In this document: positions 1 through 10,230 of the stretch, piece by piece
Layout: each line of letters starts with the position of its first letter
Numbering within the stretch: position 1 is the stretch's first letter
NCBI GenBank assembly: GCA_020002185.1
Contig: CM034532.1
Span: forward strand, 50,221,349-50,285,348
Reading direction: 5' to 3'
Source of the DNA: Paraescarpia echinospica
Lineage: Eukaryota > Annelida > Polychaeta > Sabellida > Siboglinidae
Length of the DNA stretch: 64,000 nucleotides
Made by a program: the position numbers and the translations under genes
Notes under the pieces: model-generated
The model's database searches: none
Told to the model about the DNA's origin: nothing
What the model saw: only the letters and a program-made list of their open reading frames with translations

Positions 1-1084
1 GGCATGATTACTGCAGAACAATTCGCAACCATATACAGATTGTAAGATTGAGGAATTTTAATGTACGTTTTTATGAAATTACTAAAAGGCGTAAATGAAC
101 TCTGCATGCAGCAGTTACTGCATACAAGAGTCGTATCTGCGGGTATGTTTAGTACTTCCTGTCGCACGTATCTGCGTGTATGTTTAGTACTTCCTGTCGC
201 ACGTTTGACTGTTCGTTTCTTTTGTTCCACCATGCCTCCTACCTCCAGAACCTTCAGGTATGACTAGGTGTAGCACAGAAATAGTGTCCCCAACAAACTC
301 CCACCCATGTGTTCACGTCTCCTTTCCCGTTTAGGGTCTAGCAGATCAGGTTTACGTGTTGTGTTTGAATTTCATCAAGACTGTTTCAACTCTTGCCTGG
401 ATTGGTTTTGTGTTTTGTTCGACATTTGGTCCGGAGCGTTGGTGTTTCGTAGTATTGGCTTCACCGACTTGGTTTCAGTAAAAGCATGACTTTCTGAATG
501 TCAAGATGTGCCGCTTTGGTTTCGGTTGGTGTATTCGACATCATTCTAAGCCACTATCGTTGGCGGGAAGTTTCTTTATCAGAGCTTGAGACCCCCTTGT
601 CTATGCTCCCAGCTTGAGACCCCCTCAACTTTACCCCCTCTTGTCATGGCGTTGTATGTACCACTTCAGAATTCTGAATATGTGAACAGTTGGAAAAATT
701 TGTAGTCTTCGATCTGTAAATAACAGTTTTGAAGAAAAAAACAATCTCAAAAGACATTTTATGTTTATTTATATTTCTGATTATGATTGAGCTTATCTGC
801 ATTGGCACTTAGTGTATATACGTATACACTGTATATATATATATATATAAATACATATATACAGTATATATATATGTGTGTGTGTGTATTTATGTATTAT
901 TTAGCAAGTTGCTCCACCCTTTGTATTCTTAGTTGTTAGCATCGTGGAGATTCTCACTCACATCGACTGCATCTTGTTGTTCCAACTGCATGTCACCAGT
1001 TGTGTATTTATTGGCGTTTCATTCATTATGAGTCTACAAGGTCATACATTTGCTCTACAAGGTCATATGTGTCTGGTGTCATAG
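1..1084 (+). other. Intron or upstream region of neogenin/DCC with small repeats
   Basis: No exon is recognised. A 35-bp direct duplication (core tatgtttagtacttcctgtc) lies at about 131-205. An AT then TG microsatellite lies at about 828-890. Short open frames here lack any recognisable protein. Confidence 0.5.
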
Positions 1085-1279
1085 GATATCTAGTGTTCTA
1101 CACAACTGACGCGACTCAACCGGATCGAGACTGGGTGGTTGACGGCATCCCTGGAGATAAGCTCTCCAAGATTATACGAGATCTCACGCCGGAGACGACA
1201 TACTACTTCAAACTGCAGGCCCGCAACAGCAAGGGTTATGGCCCCATGTCCCCGACTGTCATTTTTGCGACCCCAAAAT
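1085..1279 (+). CDS. Neogenin/DCC exon: C-terminal half of last fibronectin III domain
   Basis: Encodes a fibronectin III beta-sandwich half with the hallmark YYFKLQARNSKGYGPMS strand and closing FATPK. The start follows an ATAG acceptor and splits the Gly codon of the GY motif, so the intron falls inside the domain, as expected for this family. The donor is AAAAT|gtgagt, phase 1. The earlier half of the domain is outside the window or in an exon upstream that I cannot see. Confidence 0.9.
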
Positions 1280-4200
1280 GTGAGTGGCAAACTTGTTGAA
1301 AAACTTTATAATGGGGATTTGGAGGTAAATTATATTAGAATATACAGAAAATATAGTTGCTTCTCCATGTTTCTGCAACATTTGGTTGGCGCTTTCAGTC
1401 TTGAAGAGTTACGAAAATGTTAATGCACATCATTGACATTTTGGACATTATTTGTGTAATAATTTAAATTATGATATCTTTTTCCTGAACATGATTGTAC
1501 AACAGTGGTGATGAAGTAATAATATCATCATATTTTGTATCTGTTAGAGTGGCATATGTTCTGATTAATTTATCTGGTTAATGCGATATGTATGTAATAG
1601 TTTAAATAATAAGGTAAGATTATTTCAACGAGATACTGTTTGTGGTTATTCAACATAGATTATATAACTGTCATTGATAATATTTCTTATGTTGTTGAGT
1701 AGTGCATATGCTGATTAATTTATCTGGGTTTTTTCATGTTGCGTGTTTTTCATTATCAACTAATTGTTGTTGTTCAATGGTTCAGCTGACGGGACGGGCG
1801 GTGGAAAAATCGAGACACCTGATGATTACGGTCGACCAATCGGACGACAAGATGGGAAAAAAGGTAAACTCTAACTCTGCCTTCCACGTGCATTATCATC
1901 TTTTCTAGCCAATGTACATATGGTTTCGTTTCAAGGTGTGAATGTTTAGTTTTGGCAAGTAACGTGCCAGTTTTCACGGTTTGTTTTGCAGTGAGTTTGG
2001 TTTCACTTTCTGTTTGACATTCTGTGTGCCCAGCTCATCCACTGTCGGGTTTGTTTTATTCGTTTATTTCTGTGCTTACCTTTGTTTGTGTTAATAATTC
2101 CGTGTTCGTGCGCCTTTGTTTCGTAGTCTTCTGTTGTTGTTGTTTATTAAACACGTTTCAAGTTGTGTTGCTGTAAGTGTTAGGATTTTCTTAACAGACC
2201 AAATGCACACAACAAAACCACTGCGCTTTTTATGCAAAAAATCACACACAGCTTACAAATTCATACACCATTTCCTGTGTTCTCCATGAAAGTTTGGGGA
2301 AAATTTGATTTTTTTGGCAGAAATTAAACATTTGTTGATAAAACAGGGACATCAAACTGTAATGTGGTTTCACGTGTGTGCGTTTGCTGCTGTCGAATAG
2401 GACTTGATTTTGTTTGCTTTGTCTTCACTGTGTGGTTCCTGTCACTGCCACCAGGTTCCCGGGGTCAGTACGACTACTCAGTGATTGCATCACGCAACAA
2501 AGGTATACCTGCATTCTTGTGACTTGCACTTTGATTAATGGGAGGTTTTATACTAATCTTCTTATCATTATTACACTGACAGTTTTGTGATTGTCATGAA
2601 TTACAGGTATTTTAATTGTTTATTATTTGACTAAATTACTCAAATATCATTCGCTTGGCACAGTTTTAATGCGCTTTGTGTTTATAACCGGATTTCTACC
2701 CTTGCATGGTGTACATGCATGGTGGCTTTGTATTCTTCCCGATTCACTGTATTTTGTTTTGTTTTGATATTGTAAATGTAAATCTGTTAAACATTTTAAT
2801 ATACATTTATTTAAATCAATGTTATTAGTTTTAGCACTAGTACAGTTTTTTGTAAATGTTCTATGTATAATATACATATTTCAATGAATCTGCATTATTT
2901 TTAAAATAAAGTAATTTTCATTATCATCATTTCGTGGGGACGATGCCCGGGTTCCTTGTCTCGTCACCTTACACCAAGACAGGTTTAGCCCTTCTCATCC
3001 ATTTACATTTTAATGAAATCCATTCAAATTCCTAACAGCACTCGTACACATTCAGCGAGATATGTTTTCAAATGGGGCTAACTCAATAAATTCCAATATT
3101 GAGCCATACAAGAAACACCCTAAGTGTATAGCAAATAGACTTGACTTTAAAATAACATATAGCATGCAGTTATTCAGTTATCCTCCACACATATGAGGTA
3201 CTAAAGTTCTGTTTTTCTGTGGGCAGTTTCGGGTGGTTACAAACCACAACAAACTAGCCAGTTGTGGGCAGAGGAGGGTCTAAATGGTTAAATGACAAAA
3301 GTGAGAAGATGAGATTCTATAGCAGTGGTGTTTGTGTAGATCGGGAGAAGAAGAACCGCCAGAGCAACGGTATCCCGCCCCTCATCCTGTGGGTGAGCAT
3401 AGGGTGTGTCACTGTCATCACCCTCTTGGCCGTGCTCATTGTCACTGGCATACTCTGCAAGCGAAGGATGGCAGACACCGAACGCAGGAAACGATCGTAC
3501 GTACAACTTTTCATCTACATCTCGTGTAGAACTGTACTTTGCAGTTGTCGTCATTCAACGATATGAAGGTCACAGTGACTTTTCTCTGTTTGTTTGTTAA
3601 TGTGATGATTGCTCAAAATGTTTCTATATGAAGTTGAGGCATGTTAATCATTTCAGTACGACAGGCCAGTGTGGCAGCATTGACGATGTCCGCTATTCAA
3701 ATCATTTTTATTCATAATTATCCACTAAGTGGAGCCACTTGTTGTGTACGGTTGTCATGGCGAATAAATTACCTGTTCAGCAGTGGTCATCATGGATTAT
3801 TGCTCAATACTAGTTTACGGAGATTTTCGCGGTTTTTAATGATGGATTATCAAAATCTGCGGCGGCCACAATGGCAGACAGCATTACTTCAACTGGCAAT
3901 TTACCACCGTATGTTTTGGACAGATTATTTGATAGTTTTAACAAAGAATCTTGTCTGATGTTGACGATCAACACAATGATAATGTCGGCGAACTTAGCGA
4001 CAGAGTCGGAGACGAAAGTGACGGTGACAACAAAAACGTTTAAATCTTGGTGGCCATCTTGGATTGCTGGTTACCATGACAACATAATGTAAAATGATAG
4101 GCTCATTTTACTTGCTGATTATCATACTTTCCGAAAATGTATAACATTCCTATTCATAAAATGCGTTTTTGTTGCTCAAATCTTGACTTGAAGTGAGGTA

Positions 4201-7200
4201 GTCCATTGTCTTGCAAATTCACTGGGAATGCAGTATTCAGTGGTCACAGCTGATCAGGGCTGTACTACTGAAATGGTTAAGTGGAATCGCGATTTTTCCA
4301 TATTCGAGGAAACCTATTCAACGAACTGCCTGTTAATAATTACTACAAAAGTATTTAAGTATTTTGGTCAAGTTTCCAGCAAATACATCTAGTTTTTAGG
4401 TGACGAAGTGGCTAGAGCATCGAGCTCTCAATCGAGAGAAACCGAGTTTGAATACTGTGCTAACATTTAAAACCATGGGCAAATCCGTTCCCTTTACGTT
4501 GCTCCAGTTCACTCAACGATATGAATGAGTACCTGGTGGTGGACATTTGTGTACGAATATTCTGTGCATTAGTTGCAGCTTTGCTGAATGCTTCTTTGAT
4601 AAGTCGTGATGGCGTCGAATGAACAGGTCTGGCAGGGAGTAAAGTGTAAAGCGCTTTGACTAGTCCTGAGGACTGGATACTGCGCTATATAAGAACTTAC
4701 CTTTAGTGTTTTATTGAGCTGTGTGTTTGCTGGCCCCCAGGAGTGCGTACATGTCTGCGAGCAAGGGCAAGATGAAGCCAATCCCGACCAATGACCGCAA
4801 GCCTCCCCCCGACCTGTGGATGGAACTGAAAAACATGGACAAGGGGGGTCAAGACGGAGCGGTCACTACGACTGGTCGCAACTCACAGGACATGAAGGCA
4901 GGGGAGGATGGCTCAACAGGTGGGACGATCGACTCTTGATTCCTTCAAGACAACTTCAAAGACACACCTCTTTATTACAGTATAGACTTAAATAAGTACT
5001 GCATAATTTTAGCAATATCTTTTTATTTATCTTGAGCAAATTAAAATTGTTTTAACATACTGTACTTTTTATTTTTATGTTATTATTCAGTGTAACTTCG
5101 TTTGCTTTTGATATTTGGATTTTGTTCAGTCTTCTGTAAACTTATTAACTTGTTTAAATAGCTAACTGATGTTGATATATGTATAAAGTAAATTATTCCT
5201 AGGTGTGTAGTATGAATATTTGTCAAAGAATAGTATTAATTTGTTAAAACAAACACATTTTAGTCTCCTGTTTTTATACAGGTCTGTTATATTTATTGTT
5301 GTGTCAAAATTGGTTTTATTTGTTCTATTTTTTCATTAGTTTTATGTACGGGGCTATGAATATAGATGGATACAGCATTTCATACAATAGATATACTATT
5401 ATAAAACCTTTCATTATGTTGGCACAGAACTGTCAAATCATACAAGTTTCTGTATGTCACAGGTTCTGGAAGGTTTGTGGCCATATCTCATTTTATATGG
5501 ATTTGTTTCTGATATGGAAAAATCATTATCACTCACTTATTTTGTTGTGTTTGTCACACAAATGTAAAACACAATGACAAATTTACAATAGTTGAAACAC
5601 ATGTATGAAGGTTTCCGCCAGTTAACCAAAGAATTTCAACCAAGCAGTGCATGTTAACGAATAGATTTAAATGTTTCTTGTACCAGCATTGCAGTCATTT
5701 CATCTTCCAACATCCTATCCTGCGTGTTATTTCTGTGTCCAGGCAACCCCCCGAACTACGACGCGTATGAGGAAGACCGATACCGGCGTACTCCCGTTCG
5801 GCCGAAGCCCATCATGATCCCGGTCGACCAGCCTCCCCCTCCAAGGGAACGTATGTATCACTTGGTTCCCATGCCGTACTAAAGAAACCTTACCTTGCCT
5901 ATCCTCTTCGCTCACACTGCAGCATAAGGCAAATTTCCTCCAGCCTGAACAATCTTGGGTGGGCCAGCTCAATTTGTGTCAGGTCTTCCCTGCTTACGAA
6001 ACACTTCACTCTTAAGGTTGTGTTCTGAGTTCAACTATAATTTTTAACTGTTTTATGTGCAACATGAATAATATTAACTTCATCATACGTGATACCAAAT
6101 ATGTAGTATATACGTATATGTTCGCATTGTATATATTATTTGATAACTTATGCTTTTGTAAAATTGCTGGTCGCCAGGCTTGTCCAGTGAATAATAAATG
6201 TAAGGCACGTGGATATAAGTTTTCATCTATTGCACTGTTTTATCTTAAAATTGCGTATAATGTGAACATTTTTTAAATGGAACGTAACAAAGCCAGTTGT
6301 GTAAGTCCATAAGACACAGCCGAAGTATTCAGAGGTGGAAACCAAGTTTTTTGGGAGGTAAACAGAGTCTGGTGATGCATTTAGAGTTAGTGTTCAGGCC
6401 TGACCTAACATAATTAACAAAGGTTATCTATATTTCACTTCTTCTAAATGCAGAACTTGTCTGACATTTCATTTTCATGACTATATACAGAAGATTTAGT
6501 ATCTCGCATGTTGCATATACTCACCAGAGTTACAATAATGGCTTTGTTTACACTGTAGCCATAGCAACCGCAGTGCCAAACGGCCAAGTGTCTGGCGGTG
6601 ATGACATGCCCGCACGTCCAGTGTACCCGCGCACGCAGTACAGCATGCAGTATGCGAGCACGCCACGTGTGCATGCGGGAGACATCTCACAACCCAACTC
6701 AGGTAGGGACAAGGCAACGCTCTCCTCATTTGTTTCTGCTAAAGGATGATCTCGTAAGTCCACAGAATCCAAATAACGTTTTTAGTATTGGTTCAACCCC
6801 CTATCCAATACATAATTTTACAATCCAAAATTGCTGTTAGTCTCAGTTTGCATCCACTTATGTTTCACTCACTAAGTGGCACCACTGTAGCAATATATTT
6901 TTCCCCGTGATAAATGGTGACAACCAAACTCAACCCCCTCTGATATGTAATTCTTAACGTATTTTGGGTCTTCATGAACTTATTCGATCATCCCTTAATA
7001 ATACATTATTTTGATGTTATGGCGAATCACTAATGTTGAATAGTTCATGTTTGTGTTGTGTTTTGATTGTTTTTGACGGTTGATGTTGTCATAAATCTTG
7101 CATGTCATTTGGATGTGTTTGTGTTTGATGTATGCAGCATGACCTTTGAACTAAGCCCCGGATTTGGTCGTGAAATTGGGTCACTTGCTGAGTGTTTGTT

Positions 7201-9656
7201 GCTTCAGTGCAACCCGATATCATGTTTTGTTTGCGTGGATAGTTGTAGAAACTCTGCATAATTGCGCAAATTTCAGATAATTGCTTGCCACAATTTCAAA
7301 AGAAACAGTGAGCATCCAATAAATTAATGGGTGTAGAAACATAATTTGTTTTATATTGAGTTTGTTATGGAAATTTTTTTTTCAGAGTATTGGTTTTTAA
7401 AACAGTAGTAAATCACAATGAGTGGAAATCTGCCCACACCATGAATGTCTGACATACTTTAGTGGAAAAATCATCGTTCATGTCAACTACATTTAATCCC
7501 AGTTTTTGGGTCAGAGCAAATATACTATTCAGCATGCCTTGTTCAGATGCCTTCTAAGATATGTTGTTTTTGATGGATTGCTCGTGAAATTATGTTAAAT
7601 ATACCTTTATTATTATTAGACACATATTTATATTTATTTTCTACTCCAAATTGACATGGATTTTCTTAACTTGTTTTAGTGACTAATGGTTCGTTAATAT
7701 TTTTGTAATTTTTCACAAAGTAAAATCACTAGTAATATTTCAGCTAAACAAGCAGAACTCATCCAAATTATTCATTCCTATAAGGTGAGAGATCAGCAGT
7801 TAATTTGTAGACCAACATCGATGCAACAAGTGAATTACATATGGCATGCTGCAGATTAGCCGAACTGTCACCTGAGCAAATGTGCATGCACTTCCAAATC
7901 TCCTTTACAGAAGAGTATGGCAGGTCAACGTGGGAACAACGGAAAGCAAAACAGCGACGACATTCAAATTCAAACAGCAACAGCAAGCTACCAGGTTACT
8001 GCTGTCCCCTAGTGGATGAATCTGATTACTAGCAACTAATGCGGGTGTTGGGTGCCTGGACTTGGGCTGGTCTTGTGACCATGTGGGGATATCTCTGCTT
8101 TAGTCATAATATAACAGCAAAAAATGTAATAACACACACGAAATATAAAACTTTTCCCAGTGGCTATTTCTGACAAATATACAGTGATCTTTTTGCTCGT
8201 TTGTGCTATATAAGATAACCAACTTTGAAGCTGATTTTATCATTCATTGTACAGTTGTTTTTCAGTGTTTACTTTTTCTTGCGAATTTTGTAATGAAAAG
8301 ATTGCCTTAGTTCTTTCTTGCGTGGCACACGTTTTGTGAAATGTGATTATGCCTTTGAGCTTTTTACATATAGTGAATTAAAGAGGCTCCAGATGAGCTG
8401 CATGCTGGCCTGTCTGTATCACGCATAACATTATGTACTTGACGTCAAATGTTAAGTTAAAACCTACTTAACATTAGATGTGTGGCACCAGTGAATGGCC
8501 TGACACGACTGCATCAGCACAACGAAAACCAAACATAATTATTCATTGATTCGCCGTGAACCCGATTTTCGTTGTTCATTTATTCTTAAACTCGTGCGAG
8601 TTTATGGAAACAACGTATTCGCGCCTCCTACAGTTTGACTGGAGGAGAGGAAAAGGGTTAATATGGGAAAGGTTTAATGCACTGACACGCGGAGGAGAGG
8701 GTTAATGCACTAGCACTCCTAAAGCCATTTCACTGGTGCACCAATGAGTGCAGTAATGAAAGATGGACTCGCTAATCTGTTTGACTGCCTTCACCTAACA
8801 GGGGCTACACTGTGCTTCTGCTTGCTCGGATTCTGCCTAACGTCAATTCTCTCGCACCACAGGTCGTATTTCAAGGCTTTGATGCATGTCGATACTTAAT
8901 TATTCACGACTGTATGTTAAATGCGCATGAATTTTGTCGGAGAATTGCAATAAGCCTTAGAATTTTAACAAATTGGGGGATTGTTTGTAAATTATTGTAA
9001 GCTTGTGGTCGGTCGGAATTTTGTAAGATAAATTGATTAATGAGTGATTTATTGATGTATTAGAGGTGTCAGTTTATCTAGATTAGTACGGCAGTCGACA
9101 AGGACTTGGTTTCTTTTAAAGGTTTCATTTAGCGTTACAGAAAAAATTACATGTTAGAATGAAGGTGATTACAACATGAATTAAATTTATAAGATTAAGC
9201 AGATTACAAGACTATAGAATGACGAGGGGTCATGCACTGGCTACTTTCAAAGTTCGAGGAAGTGCTCATTATTTGGTGTGTGTCTTCTGTCAGTGTGTGC
9301 GTGTTTGATTGGCCGCGCTGGTGACGGTGCTTGTACATGCTTTGTTCCGCCGCGTAACCCGCGTGTGCCATGTGTTGCAGGGCCCCAGTCGCCCAACTCA
9401 CCAACTTACCAAAACCAACAGCAGACTCCCATTCCATACGACCAGCCAGGGCAGACTGGTACGCTGCCGTCGGCAGCTGTCGTGTCCGCTGCGCAGCCAC
9501 CGCCAGGGGGCACTGATGGGACGCAGAGTCTGCCCCGTCATCCACAGCATCCACTGAAAAGTTTTTCGGTTCCGGGACCGCCCCCGTCTCAAGGCAGCAC
9601 GCCAAACACCCCCAGTCCACCCAAACACATAGGTAGGCTCAATAGGCAGGTGGGGG

Positions 9657-9714
<58 letters not shown>

Positions 9715-10190
9715 TGGTGTGTGTGCGCGTGTGCGTGTGCGTGGTGGTAGTGTGTGTGTGTGTGCGTGTGTGATCATGTGTTTATGAATAGTAGTATGTG
9801 CATGAGAATTATATCATTCAGAGCTGTATCGTAGTCTAATACATCGCCATACTCTCTACTATATACTGATTTCGCTATTTTCTTAGTTAATTCTGTTGTC
9901 CCTCATCTGAAATTAATATAGTTCACGTTGACATAGATTTTGTTGATCTCGGGAAGATGATCAAACTGAACTGGAACTGCCGGTTTAGTTTCGATTTGTA
10001 GTCTGTTTCCCTGTTCACTGTCCTCCTGCTTCTCCCTGTCCCAGTCTATCCCTCTCTCCCTCATTCCTGGGTGACACAGCAAACTTTGTGTTCCTGGCCA
10101 GTGCTACATGGAAGCGCATTCTTTGGAAGTCATTAACACGTCCCTGATTACTTTAACCATCTGTGAAAGAACTGCATGCACGCACACATA

Positions 10191-10230
<40 letters not shown>

